Assembly: GCA_964475515.1 (NCBI GenBank)
Contig: CAYYWW010000012.1
Location: forward strand, 1-21,155
Origin: CAYYWW01 sp964475515
Lineage (GTDB): Archaea > Aenigmatarchaeota > Aenigmatarchaeia > QMZP01
Length of the DNA: 21,155 nucleotides
Reading direction: 5' to 3'
This document shows positions 6,804-14,117 of this stretch, piece by piece (position 1 is the first letter of the stretch; every line of letters starts with the position of its first letter). The notes under the pieces are model-generated. The model ran no database searches. It was not told where the DNA came from and saw only the letters and a list, made by a program, of their open reading frames with translations. Both the position numbers and the translations under genes were made by a program.

Positions 6804-7475
6804 ATGCGTATAATATTTTTAGGTCCGCCGGGCTCAGGAAAAGGAACATACTCTTCAAGATTAAGTCCATTATTGGGCATACCACATATATCTACTGGTG
6901 ATTTATTCAGGGAACACATAAAAAATGAAACAGAACTCGGAAAAAAAGCAAAGGAATACATAGACAAAGGACAGTTAGTTCCTGATGAAATCACAATAGA
7001 GATGTTAAAAAAAAGAATAGAGGAAAAGGACTGTGAAAACGGATTTATTCTCGATGGATACCCACGAACATTGAACCAAGCAAAGGCATTGGATGAAATA
7101 ACGAAAATAGACATCGTTATAAATCTGAACATACCAGAAGAGGTGCTTATTAAAAAAATTGCTGCGAGAAGAATATGCAGAAACTGCGGTGACATATACA
7201 ATTTAGCAGACATAAAATTTGGCAATGTAAGAATGCCTCCAATGCTTCCTAAAAAAGAAGGGATATGTGATAAATGTGGAGGAGAGCTTTATCAAAGGGA
7301 TGATGACAGAGAAGAGGTAGTGAGGGAAAGGCTTGTTGTTTACAGAAAACAAACAGAACCGTTAATAAAATACTACAGAGAAAAGGGAATACTAAAAGAC
7401 GTTGACATAGTGGGCGGTCCAGACATAATGGTGCCCAAAATAATGGATGTTATTAAAAATTTTGTCAAGGAATAA
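6804..7475 (+). CDS. adk: Adenylate kinase
   Basis: A 223-residue bacterial-type (long) adenylate kinase, ATP + AMP = 2 ADP, in the cytoplasm. P-loop GPPGSGKGT starts at residue 7. The NMP-binding part holds STGDLFREHI, and FILDGYPRT (81-89) is the adenylate kinase signature. The LID domain carries a four-cysteine zinc site at Cys125, Cys128, Cys155 and Cys158 (CRNC and CDKC). The terminal helix includes YREKG. It is distinct from the short archaeal AdkA family, so this lineage uses the bacterial-type enzyme. Ribosome binding site AGAGGTGAT lies just before the ATG. tmk follows 3 bp after the stop, so both are in one transcript. Confidence 0.95.
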   Translation: MRIIFLGPPGSGKGTYSSRLSPLLGIPHISTGDLFREHIKNETELGKKAKEYIDKGQLVPDEITIEMLKKRIEEKDCENGFILDGYPRTLNQAKALDEITKIDIVINLNIPEEVLIKKIAARRICRNCGDIYNLADIKFGNVRMPPMLPKKEGICDKCGGELYQRDDDREEVVRERLVVYRKQTEPLIKYYREKGILKDVDIVGGPDIMVPKIMDVIKNFVKE

Positions 7476-7478
7476 AGT

Positions 7479-8030
7479 ATGATAGAAGAAATGAAAGGAA
7501 AGTTCATAGCATTCGAAGGTCTTGATGGCTCAGGGTTAACAACACAGTCAATGATGTTAAGAAACTATCTTCTCGAGAAAGGTATAAACGTTGTTCTTAC
7601 GAAAGAAGAAACAGACGGACTCATAGGTGGTCTGATAAAATCCTGTTTGAGAAAGGAATGGAAAACAGACCCATTAACTGTGCAGTTGCTTTTCGTTGCA
7701 GATAGAAATCATCATTTAAAATCAGGGATAGAACCAGCATTGAAACAGGGAAAGGTTGTTATAACAGATCGATATGTTTTATCAACGCTTGCTTTCGGTG
7801 GAATAGACATAGATATGGAATTTTTAAAAATTTTAAATTCCAAATTTAGGGCTCCAGATTACACTTTTATAATAGATGTCCCCGCAGAAGTGTGCTTGGA
7901 AAGAATAAAAAAATCGCGGTTTGGAGTTGAACTGTTCGAGGAAAAGGGAAAACTCGAAAAGATAAGAAAAAATTATCATAACCTGAAAGATTATTTTCCA
8001 AATACCTACATAATAGATGGAAATAGATAA
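7479..8030 (+). CDS. tmk: Thymidylate kinase, C-terminally shortened
   Basis: dTMP kinase (dTMP + ATP = dTDP + ADP), 183 residues where the family usually has 195-215. Family features: FIAFEGLDGSG at 9-19, the LLFVADRNHH block, ITDRYVLSTLAFGG (the DRY..S dTMP-binding motif), a LID-like ERIKKSRFG and the ending YIIDGNR. Two oddities stand out. Residue 20, normally the Walker A lysine (GSGK.T), is Leu (codon TTA). The TAA at 8028-8030 falls directly after IIDGNR, while the same frame downstream (8031-8072) still reads REKVFEDIKRILKI, the usual terminal helix. So the gene has one nonsense codon near its end. It may still work, be decaying, or contain a sequencing error. AAGGA lies before the ATG at 7479; Met5 (7491) is an alternative start. 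Confidence 0.85.
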   Translation: MIEEMKGKFIAFEGLDGSGLTTQSMMLRNYLLEKGINVVLTKEETDGLIGGLIKSCLRKEWKTDPLTVQLLFVADRNHHLKSGIEPALKQGKVVITDRYVLSTLAFGGIDIDMEFLKILNSKFRAPDYTFIIDVPAEVCLERIKKSRFGVELFEEKGKLEKIRKNYHNLKDYFPNTYIIDGNR

Positions 8031-8075
8031 AGAGAGAAGGTGTTTGAAGATATAAAGAGAATATTGAAGATATGA
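8031..8075 (+). pseudogene. Stranded C-terminal codons of tmk
   Basis: In the tmk frame, the 14 codons after the TAA read REKVFEDIKRILKI and end in TGA at 8073-8075. The pattern (E/K)VFEDIKRI matches the amphipathic last helix expected after IIDGNR in thymidylate kinases. The frame is intact, so a single base change at 8028 (for example GAA or AAA to TAA) explains the break. Confidence 0.65.
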
Positions 8076-8121
8076 TTCACTGGTTTACTGTATACCTCAA
8101 TGAGATCAGTGTGTAAGCTAT

Positions 8122-8450
8122 ATGGATTGTAAAGAAGAATTGAAGAATAAATTGAAGAAATATTCAAAAAACGATATTCTTTTCACCCAACACGCTCTAA
8201 TAAGGGCCCAACAAAGAAAAATGGATCTGAAAGAAATCATTAATATATATTAAATCCAAAAAGACTAGCATTCGCTGAAAAGCAAGAAGCAAAGAATCCA
8301 GATGAAGAAAAATATGATTGTTATTTTATTTATAGTAACACGTTATGCCATAGATATGTTTTAATAATTAACAGACGAATTATAATATGTACAGTAATAA
8401 AAATTAATAGAAGATGGCAGAGGAGAATTGAGAAATATGCAAGAATTTAA
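8122..8450 (+). pseudogene. DUF4258-like toxin gene split by an AT-repeat frameshift
   Basis: Frame 1 from ATG 8122 encodes 43 residues (MDCKEELKNK..., then FTQHALIRAQQRK) and stops at TAA 8251. The frame opened at 8250 continues as LNPKRLAFAEKQEAKNPDEE, then YDCYFIYSNTLCHRYVLIIN and INRRWQRRIEKYARI to TAA 8448-8450. Joined, they give one protein of about 109 residues with the H(A)..R..QR start and the strand-rich C-terminus of DUF4258-type small proteins, suspected RNase-like toxins. Deleting a single TA pair from the run at 8241-8251 restores the frame and reads KEIINILNPKRL. It overlaps the next gene by 14 bp, the usual toxin-antitoxin arrangement. The assignment rests on remembered family pattern, not a search. 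Confidence 0.65.
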
Positions 8451-8802
8451 ATTCGACTATGATAAAGAAAATGATGATTTGTTCTTATATAATCCTAAGA
8501 GTAAATCACGTGCAAGTATCGAAATGGGTGATATTATTTTAGATTTCGACAAAAATAAAACACTCTCTGCCATAGAAATAATGAACGCGACAAAATTTAT
8601 AAAATCGTTTTTGATAGATGATAAAATTACAATAGACAAAGAGGCATTAGCCAATTTAACCACATGTAGAGTTGACACCAAGGTGCAAGATAATCTTTTA
8701 TTAGTTAAAATAGTACTCCTAATGAAATTTAATAAGCAAATTCCACTGGTTCTCTCTATACCGCGAATAACTAGGTCAAGTCCTGCACTCTCAGCTGCGT
8801 GA
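8437..8802 (+). CDS. DUF2283-like antitoxin candidate
   Basis: A 121-residue protein from the ATG at 8437, preceded by AGAGGAGAA; an in-frame TTG at 8428 is less likely. The N-terminal 45 residues fit DUF2283: FDYDKENDDLFLY, then ASIEMGDIILDFDKNKTLSAIEIMNATKFI, a small beta-rich unit. The rest includes DNLLLVKIVLLMKFNKQIPLVLSIPRITRSSPAL, a second beta-rich section seen in longer archaeal versions. DUF2283 genes are commonly paired with DUF4258 genes as presumed antitoxin and toxin. This one is intact while its partner is frameshifted, as expected if toxin loss is tolerated but antitoxin loss is not. Function is inferred from pairing only. Confidence 0.65.
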   Translation: MQEFKFDYDKENDDLFLYNPKSKSRASIEMGDIILDFDKNKTLSAIEIMNATKFIKSFLIDDKITIDKEALANLTTCRVDTKVQDNLLLVKIVLLMKFNKQIPLVLSIPRITRSSPALSAA

Positions 8803-8856
8803 TCCCAATGTAATGGTTAGAATTGAACTTTTGTTGTAAGTTATATCACAGTAACA

Positions 8857-8865
8857 TTTATAAAT
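8857..8865 (+). promoter_or_regulatory. TATA-like box of psmB
   Basis: TTTATAAAT lies 54 bp before the psmB ATG. Initiation about 25 bp downstream would give a leader of roughly 30 nt. It separates psmB from the toxin-antitoxin-like pair. Confidence 0.45.
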
Positions 8866-8918
8866 CCTTTGTGTTAAATAACATTATACGTGATTAACCC
8901 TTGTTCTTAGTGGTTAAA

Positions 8919-9551
8919 ATGGAATTTAATGAAAGAGAATTGAGAAAAACAGGAACCACAACAGCAGGTATTATCTGCAAAGATGCCGTGGTTCTTGGTG
9001 CGGAGAGAAAATCTACAATGGGGTATCTTGTAGCAAGCAAGAAAGCAAAGAAAATACTAAAAGTAGATGATCATATAGCAATGACAACAGCGGGCCTTGT
9101 CGGAGATGCACAGGCACTGGAAAGAATAATAAAAGCAGAACTGAAACTTTATAAATTACAAGAGGAAAGAAAAGCACCTGTAAAGGCCGCTGCGCATTTA
9201 ATAGCGAACATACTTTATTCAAGGAGATTTTTCCCATATTATGTTCAACTTCTCATAGGGGGCTATGACAACAAACCAAGACTTTTCTCTTTCGATGCAT
9301 CTGGCGCGTTGCAAGAAGAGGATGAATATTTCTCCACAGGTTCCGGTTCACCCATAGCTTTGGGTGTTTTTGAAGATAAATACAAAAAGAACATGAGTGT
9401 AGAAGAAGGCAAAAAACTTGTTTATAGTGCAATAAAATCCGCTACCAAAAGAGACATAGCGTCTGGTGGAAGCGGAATAGATATAGTTGTTATAGATAAA
9501 AACGGATACCACGAGGTGTCTGAAAAAGAAATGGAAAAATTTGATAAATAA
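8919..9551 (+). CDS. psmB: Proteasome beta subunit precursor
   Basis: The catalytic subunit of the archaeal 20S proteasome, which forms the two inner heptameric rings. From ATG 8919 it is 210 residues; an in-frame TTG at 8901 would only add six residues to the propeptide. The propeptide is 12 residues, and self-cleavage before TTTAGI exposes the nucleophile Thr1. In mature numbering Glu17 (AERKS) and Lys33 (KKAKKI) fall exactly at the expected catalytic positions, and the SGGSGIDIVVI segment holds the conserved Ser-Gly-Asp region. So the subunit should be active. Its partner psmA is in this window at 17849-18556 but in a different operon, the common archaeal arrangement. Confidence 0.96.
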   Translation: MEFNERELRKTGTTTAGIICKDAVVLGAERKSTMGYLVASKKAKKILKVDDHIAMTTAGLVGDAQALERIIKAELKLYKLQEERKAPVKAAAHLIANILYSRRFFPYYVQLLIGGYDNKPRLFSFDASGALQEEDEYFSTGSGSPIALGVFEDKYKKNMSVEEGKKLVYSAIKSATKRDIASGGSGIDIVVIDKNGYHEVSEKEMEKFDK

Positions 9552-9627
9552 ATAAACAGGCTTTCTGGAGCATAAAGAATGCTTTGATAATTTTAATGTT
9601 CACGGTTTTAATTAAGAGGTTGGCAGT

Positions 9628-11523
9628 ATGGCTTCATCTATTTTAAAAGAACTTGAGAAGAAACTTCCACAAGATGCACAAATAACAGAGGTAAAATTCG
9701 AAGGATCTGAAATAATCCTCTACACAAAAAACAAAGAATTTTTCAGAAAAAGTGAAGACTACATAAAAGGCATAGTGAAAGAAATAAAGAAAAGGATAGA
9801 GATAAGGCCAGACCTTTCTATTGTGATGGATCAGGAAAAAACAAAGGAGTTTATTAAAAAAACCGTCCCTGAGGAGGCTTGTATAGAGGCCATTTATTTC
9901 GAACCAGAGATGGGAAAAGTGGTTATAGAGGCAAAAAAACCTGGTTTGGTTATAGGAAAAAATGGATCAACTTTCAGAAAACTTAGGGACGAAACGCTAT
10001 GGTTACCCAAAATAGAAAGGGCACCGGCAATTGATTCTAAAATAGTAAGGGCAGTTAGAAATCTACTTCACTCAGAAATAGATTATAGGAAGAAATTCCT
10101 GAACAAACTGGGACAAAAAATAAATGAAAGAGAATTAACAGAAGAGGAGAGAAGAAGCGAATGGATAAGATTGAGCTTTTTGGGTGGATGCAAACAAGTA
10201 GGAAGATCAGCTGTACTTGTTCAAACATCGTATTCTAATGTTCTTCTGGACTTTGGTGTGGACGTTGGTGCTTCAGGAAAAAACGCATACCCTCATATAG
10301 ATGCACCTGAGTTTGATATAGAGAAATTGGATGCTGTTTGTTTGACACACGCACATCTCGATCATGCCGGATTCATTCCATATCTCTACGAGCAAGGATA
10401 TAAAGGCCCTTTGTACACAACAGCACCAACAAGAGACCTCATGGTTTTGCTTTGTCTTGACTACATAGATGTATGTCAGAAAAACGGTAAAGAAGTTCAC
10501 TACACCAAAAAATCGATAGAGAAGGCTGTCAAACATTCAGTTGTTTTAAATTATGGTGAAGTTAGTGATATAACATGCGACATGAGACTTACCCTTCAAC
10601 CAGCCGGCCACCTTCTCGGCAGCTCAATGGTTCATATACATATCGGAGAAGGGCAACATAACATATTATACACAGGTGATTTCAAATTCGGACCATCGAA
10701 ACTATTCGATCCAGCATTCAAAGATTTTCAGAGAGTGGAAACTATGATAATGGAATCAACTTACGGCGGTTCAAGAGATGTTTTTCCAAAAAGACGTGAC
10801 GTTGAAGCTCAGTTTTTCGATGTAGTTAAGAGAACAATAAAAAGAGGTGGAAAGGTTTTAATACCAACATTCGGTACAGGAAGAGGACAAGAAATAATGG
10901 CAATACTAGCAGATAATAAGGAAATAGACTGTGATGTTTATCTTGAAGGAATGATATGGGACGCAACAGCAATACACACAGCTTATCCGGAATATCTTTC
11001 CAGGCACCTGCAAAAAAAGATCTTCCATTACGGAGAGAATCCATTCCTAAACGAGATGTTTCACAGAGTTGTTCCAAAAGATAGAGATAGTATAATAGAC
11101 TCAAGTAAACCTGCAATAATATTGGCTACATCAGGTATGCTTATAGGAGGGCCATCGGTAGAATATTTGAAAGCGTTGGCTTCTGATAAAAAGAACACGC
11201 TTATTTTTGTTGGTTATCAGGGAGAAGGAACACTTGGAAGTAGAATACAAAAAGGATGGAGAGAATTGCCGATGAGAACAGAAAACGGAAAAACAAAAAC
11301 GCTTGAAATAAAAATGGAAGTGGAAACAATTACTGGTTTGTCTGGACATTCCGGAAGAAAACAGCTAATAAGTTACATCTATAACCTTGCAAGTAGGCCA
11401 GAAAGAATTATATTCAACCACGGCGATCCAAAGAAGATAAGTGAACTTTCAAGGGATGTGCATAAAATATTCCGTCTGGAAACCATGGCACCGAAAAATC
11501 TAGAAGCCGTGAGATTAAAATGA
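9628..11523 (+). CDS. fttA: Transcription termination factor FttA / aCPSF1 (KH + MBL beta-CASP RNase)
   Basis: A 631-residue archaeal CPSF73-like nuclease, which cuts nascent RNA and ends transcription. Two N-terminal KH-like domains cover about 1-140; the second has GLVIGKNGSTFRKLRDET with the GxxG loop. The metallo-beta-lactamase part starts near 180 (RLSFLGGCKQVGRSAVLV) and carries motif 2 HAHLDH at 241-246, plus AGHLLGSS and YTGDFKFGP. The beta-CASP insert includes IMESTYGG and ALI-like IPTFGTGRGQE. TSGMLIGGPS, TGLSGHSGRK and FNHGDPKK supply the remaining metal ligands and the C-terminal block. The zinc ligands seen are intact and the length fits the family. GAGGT precedes the ATG. It follows psmB by 76 bp. 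Confidence 0.97.
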   Translation: MASSILKELEKKLPQDAQITEVKFEGSEIILYTKNKEFFRKSEDYIKGIVKEIKKRIEIRPDLSIVMDQEKTKEFIKKTVPEEACIEAIYFEPEMGKVVIEAKKPGLVIGKNGSTFRKLRDETLWLPKIERAPAIDSKIVRAVRNLLHSEIDYRKKFLNKLGQKINERELTEEERRSEWIRLSFLGGCKQVGRSAVLVQTSYSNVLLDFGVDVGASGKNAYPHIDAPEFDIEKLDAVCLTHAHLDHAGFIPYLYEQGYKGPLYTTAPTRDLMVLLCLDYIDVCQKNGKEVHYTKKSIEKAVKHSVVLNYGEVSDITCDMRLTLQPAGHLLGSSMVHIHIGEGQHNILYTGDFKFGPSKLFDPAFKDFQRVETMIMESTYGGSRDVFPKRRDVEAQFFDVVKRTIKRGGKVLIPTFGTGRGQEIMAILADNKEIDCDVYLEGMIWDATAIHTAYPEYLSRHLQKKIFHYGENPFLNEMFHRVVPKDRDSIIDSSKPAIILATSGMLIGGPSVEYLKALASDKKNTLIFVGYQGEGTLGSRIQKGWRELPMRTENGKTKTLEIKMEVETITGLSGHSGRKQLISYIYNLASRPERIIFNHGDPKKISELSRDVHKIFRLETMAPKNLEAVRLK

Positions 11524-11536
11524 AGCTCAGTTAAGT

Positions 11537-11574
11537 TTATATATTACTAAAAATAATAATAATTATTACTAAAA
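11537..11574 (+). promoter_or_regulatory. Promoter with two 10-bp direct repeats before the HEPN-MNT pair
   Basis: TTTATATATTA from 11537 is a TATA-like box about 45 bp before the ATG at 11584. ATTACTAAAA occurs at 11543-11552 and again at 11565-11574, 22 bp apart, or two DNA turns. One copy overlaps the TATA box and the other the expected start of transcription, which suits repression by a protein bound on one DNA face. The winged helix of the second gene could be that protein (inference). Confidence 0.45.
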
Positions 11575-11583
11575 GTGATAACA

Positions 11584-12090
11584 ATGAAAATTGAAGAAAT
11601 AAAGCCAAAACTGCCCAAAGAGAATGATTCTCTAAAAAATTTTTTTCGCGCCTGTAATAATAAAAGAAAATTCATAAGTGATGTGAAAGATCACTATAAA
11701 AAGCATCTCAGGAAGGCAAAGCACGACTTTTTGAGAGCAGAAGCAGAATTCAATGATTCTTGTTGGGACTGGACAATTATAAAAGCGTATTATTCCATTC
11801 ATCATGCTGGAAATGCTCTTCTCTCCAAAAAGAAAGGATTTTTTTCAAAGGATCATTATTGTCTAATAGTAGCATTAAAATACTGGAATCTTATAGATAA
11901 TACTTTATTTGAGAAGTTGATCAATTCACATGAACATTTTTCGGACATTCTCAGTTTGGATATAGCGTTTCAATTAAGAAAGATAGGACAGTATGCTGTA
12001 GACGAGTGGGAGCAATTAACAAAAGAAGATGCTGAGTTAATTCTAAATCTCGCAAAAGAATTCATAATATTTGTAGAGAGGAAATTATGA
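11584..12090 (+). CDS. HEPN-domain protein of a HEPN/MNT pair
   Basis: From ATG 11584 (an in-frame GTG lies 9 bp upstream) the protein has 168 residues and is nearly all helical. The HEPN hallmark is KAYYSIHHAGNALLSKKKGFFSKDHY followed by the pair of long C-terminal helices. HEPN proteins next to MNT nucleotidyltransferases are toxin RNases (HepT) or substrate-binding partners. The RX4-6H RNase motif is not visible: the expected helix reads LRKIGQYAVDEW, with Arg and Tyr but no His. So an RNase toxin role is doubtful; a variant active site or a non-catalytic partner is possible. The last 4 bp overlap the MNT gene (ATGA), so the two are translationally coupled. Confidence 0.75.
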   Translation: MKIEEIKPKLPKENDSLKNFFRACNNKRKFISDVKDHYKKHLRKAKHDFLRAEAEFNDSCWDWTIIKAYYSIHHAGNALLSKKKGFFSKDHYCLIVALKYWNLIDNTLFEKLINSHEHFSDILSLDIAFQLRKIGQYAVDEWEQLTKEDAELILNLAKEFIIFVERKL

Positions 12091-12740
12091 TAGAAGAGAT
12101 AACACCTGGAACCAAGACCAAAATAAGAATAGTTAAGACAATATACGAAAACCCCGGAATAAATCTCACATCTCTTATTAGAAGAGTAAAAGCATCTCCA
12201 AATAGTGTACTGGAATATGTTAATAAATTAAGTAAATATGGTATAATAAAAGAGATCAGATTGGGGGGAAAGAAGAGAATTCATATAAGAAGCCTTTTAC
12301 CCAATCTTTCTTCAGAAATAGCCAAGCTGATATTCTCCATAATAGAGGAAGAAAAAAAACTAAGGTTCTTTGAAAAATACAAGACATTAAGGCCACTTAT
12401 TGAACAACTCCATGACCTTTTTGGTGAAAATATAAGATTTGCTCTGATATATGGAAGTTATGCAAGGTTCGCAGCCACGAAAGAGAGCGATTTAGACATA
12501 TTAATTGTAGGTAAATTAGACAACGTGACAAAAAACAGAATAGATGAAATTTTTATCACATCCGAAGTAGAGCCAAGCGTAAAAACAGACACGTTGGAGA
12601 AATTTATTGAAAACAAAGAAAAACCACTTTATCAAAACATTTTAATGGAGCATGTAATTATCTTCGGTAGCTACGAGTTTGTAAGTGTTTTAGAAAAGAT
12701 AGGTGATAGGAAATATTTCAGTTCAGAAACAACGCAATAA
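12087..12740 (+). CDS. wHTH-MNT nucleotidyltransferase
   Basis: A 217-residue two-domain protein. Residues 1-70 form a winged helix (VKTIYENPGINLTSLIRRVKASPNSVLEYVNKLSKYGIIKE), typical of DNA-binding regulators. The minimal nucleotidyltransferase domain follows with GSYAR at 123-127 and SDLDI at 134-138, the complete GSxAR...SDxD motif that binds ATP and metal. In type VII systems MntA transfers AMP to its HEPN partner to silence it. Here the fused winged helix suggests the same protein also controls the promoter, where 22-bp-spaced repeats lie. The motif typical of MntA has Gly after GSxAR; here it is Phe128. Enzyme activity is likely from motif content but not proven. Confidence 0.8.
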   Translation: MIEEITPGTKTKIRIVKTIYENPGINLTSLIRRVKASPNSVLEYVNKLSKYGIIKEIRLGGKKRIHIRSLLPNLSSEIAKLIFSIIEEEKKLRFFEKYKTLRPLIEQLHDLFGENIRFALIYGSYARFAATKESDLDILIVGKLDNVTKNRIDEIFITSEVEPSVKTDTLEKFIENKEKPLYQNILMEHVIIFGSYEFVSVLEKIGDRKYFSSETTQ

Positions 12741-12782
12741 AAATGAAATCAAAATGTTTAAGTAACTTTTTGTTTTTCCAAA

Positions 12783-12790
12783 ATTTTATA
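12783..12790 (+). promoter_or_regulatory. TATA-like box for the XTP/dITP pyrophosphatase gene
   Basis: TTTATATT lies about 29 bp before the ATG at 12816 and no Shine-Dalgarno sequence is present, so a leaderless or nearly leaderless transcript is expected. Confidence 0.45.
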
Positions 12791-12815
12791 TTATTTCTGA
12801 AAAACTGTTTATTGT

Positions 12816-13397
12816 ATGAAACAAATTTATTTTGCTACAAAAAACAGAGGAAAAGTGAATTCTGTAAGCAGCGCTTTATCTAAATACGGTATTGAAGTTG
12901 TTCAAGTGGCATTAGATATACCCGAGCCCAGAAGTGATGATCTACGAGAAATCGCGAAAGAAAAAGTTTTGTTCGCTTACGAGCAAATTCAAAAACCATG
13001 CATAGCACTGGATGCCGGATTTTATGTTCATTCGCTGAATGGCTTTCCAAAAGCATTTGTTAACTTTGCTTTGGAAACAATAGGTATTGAAGGCATTTTG
13101 AGATTGGTTGAAGGGAAACCACGGGCATGCGAGTTTAGAAATTGTTTGGCATATATAGATGAAAATCTCCCCGAGCCCGTGTATTTTGAATCAACAGTAA
13201 AAGGAGAACTATCGGAAACTCCGAGAGGGGTAATAAAAGAATACGCATGGTCAGAGCTGTTTTTGATCTTCATACCAGAGGGTGAAAATAAGACGTTAGC
13301 AGAAATGACTTTTGATGAGTATAGTGCTTGGAGAGCGCGAAGATATCGGGATTCCTTTGCAACAAAGTTTGCAGATTGGATTTCTAAAAGAAAGTAA
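12816..13397 (+). CDS. XTP/dITP (non-canonical purine NTP) pyrophosphatase
   Basis: A 193-residue HAM1/RdgB-family enzyme that hydrolyses dITP, ITP and XTP to the monophosphate plus pyrophosphate and so keeps deaminated purines out of nucleic acid. The N-terminus reads FATKNRGKV, the substrate-binding T.N..K motif. ALDAGFYVHSLNGFPKAFVNFALETIG corresponds to the metal-binding and base-recognition loop, close to the usual (D/E)SGL.V.aLNGxPG. The segment FDEYSAWRARR near the C-terminus fits the family's E.K...S.R region, though somewhat altered (Ala-Trp-Arg where K/H and SHR are usual). It stands alone and converges on sepF, 73 bp apart. Confidence 0.85.
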   Translation: MKQIYFATKNRGKVNSVSSALSKYGIEVVQVALDIPEPRSDDLREIAKEKVLFAYEQIQKPCIALDAGFYVHSLNGFPKAFVNFALETIGIEGILRLVEGKPRACEFRNCLAYIDENLPEPVYFESTVKGELSETPRGVIKEYAWSELFLIFIPEGENKTLAEMTFDEYSAWRARRYRDSFATKFADWISKRK

Positions 13398-13470
13398 TCT
13401 TTCATTTCAGTTTTAAATAGAACTGCTTAAAACAACAAAGATACAGGGTCTGTTAATTCTGAAAAGTGTT

Positions 13471-13812
13471 TTACTCTCTTACCACTCTTGCACTTTCCGG
13501 TGTTAGTATCAACCAGTCCTGCTCAACACCAACAATATCCCCGTTATTCGCTATTATGCTCTTTTTAAGTTTATCAATGCACCTTTTGAGCTCTCCCATG
13601 TCCTTTTCTCTCAACCCTTTTATTTTCAGAAAAACGATTTCACCATTTCTTATGGCTCTCAGAACTCTTTCGGTATCTTCGAACTGGTTTAGTTTTTCCA
13701 CTCTGACGCCGAGAGCACCCGCGCTGCTTTTAGTTTCAACACCCAATGAATCTATTTCAATGTATTGATTATCTTCTGCTTCTTCAGTTTTACTAAATAT
13801 TTTGAAGGCCAT
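13471..13812 (-). CDS. sepF: Archaeal SepF-like cell division protein
   Basis: A 113-residue SepF/DUF552 protein. In archaea with FtsZ, SepF anchors the ring to the membrane. The N-terminal MAFKIFSK could form part of the membrane-binding helix; a short acidic linker follows (EEAEDNQ). The SepF core runs from about 40 to 105: LGVRVEKLNQFEDTERVLRAI, then IVFLKIKGLREKDMGELKRCIDKLKKS, then GDIVGVEQDWLILTP, the conserved final strand pair. The gene sits at the 3' end of the exosome cluster but has its own TATA-like box. FtsZ is not in the window. Confidence 0.85.
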   Translation of the reverse strand: MAFKIFSKTEEAEDNQYIEIDSLGVETKSSAGALGVRVEKLNQFEDTERVLRAIRNGEIVFLKIKGLREKDMGELKRCIDKLKKSIIANNGDIVGVEQDWLILTPESARVVRE

Positions 13813-13830
13813 AGTAGTTTTTTGTATGTT

Positions 13831-13843
13831 AAATTTTTAAATC
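13831..13843 (-). promoter_or_regulatory. TATA-like box of sepF
   Basis: On the minus strand GATTTAAAAATTT lies about 26 bp before the ATG at 13812, the distance expected for a leaderless archaeal mRNA. It sits in the 47-bp gap after the UPF0147 gene, so sepF need not depend on the exosome transcript. Confidence 0.45.
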
Positions 13844-13859
13844 TTAGGACTCCCAACAA

Positions 13860-14111
13860 CTACACTATGTTATTAGCTTCTTGTTCCAGTATTGATATAA
13901 CACTCCATATTTGCGTTCTCGCTGAAGAGGAAACATTGGGATCATTTGCGGCATCATCCAAAACACTTGTTATATGAGAGATTTTCTCTTCTTTTGGCCT
14001 GTCGGTTTCAAGAAATTTTATCGAGTCCTCTATTCTCTCTCTTATATTTCTTGGAATACGGGCATAAGCCATCAACTCTTCTAGCAGGCTTGCTATTTCT
14101 TTTTCATCCAT
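13860..14111 (-). CDS. UPF0147 family protein
   Basis: An 83-residue all-helical archaeal protein of the UPF0147 family, function unknown. The family pattern is visible in LEELMAYARIPRNIRERIEDSIKFLE, then VLDDAANDPNVSSSARTQIWSVISILE. The helical repeats suggest a small scaffold protein. Its position, 6 bp after prefoldin beta, is conserved in many archaea and suggests a link to chaperone or RNA-processing functions, but that is from context only. The start follows a weak ribosome binding site (CAGGGTGAG within the pfdB end). Confidence 0.9.
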   Translation of the reverse strand: MDEKEIASLLEELMAYARIPRNIRERIEDSIKFLETDRPKEEKISHITSVLDDAANDPNVSSSARTQIWSVISILEQEANNIV

Positions 14112-14117
14112 AGCAGC

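Noticed and set aside
8073..8121. An additional small gene between tmk and the DUF4258 gene
   Set aside because: No open frame of useful length; the stretch appears to be spacer and promoter.
9569..9583. Hairpin AGCAT/ATGCT followed by T-rich DNA after psmB, as a terminator
   Set aside because: The stem is only 5 bp and the T-tract is broken; too weak to call in AT-rich DNA.
11543..11574. CRISPR-like repeats
   Set aside because: Only two 10-bp copies with an AT-rich 12-bp gap; no array and no cas genes anywhere in the window.
13466..13977. Plus-strand open frames opposite sepF and UPF0147
   Set aside because: They mirror well-identified minus-strand genes and have shadow composition.
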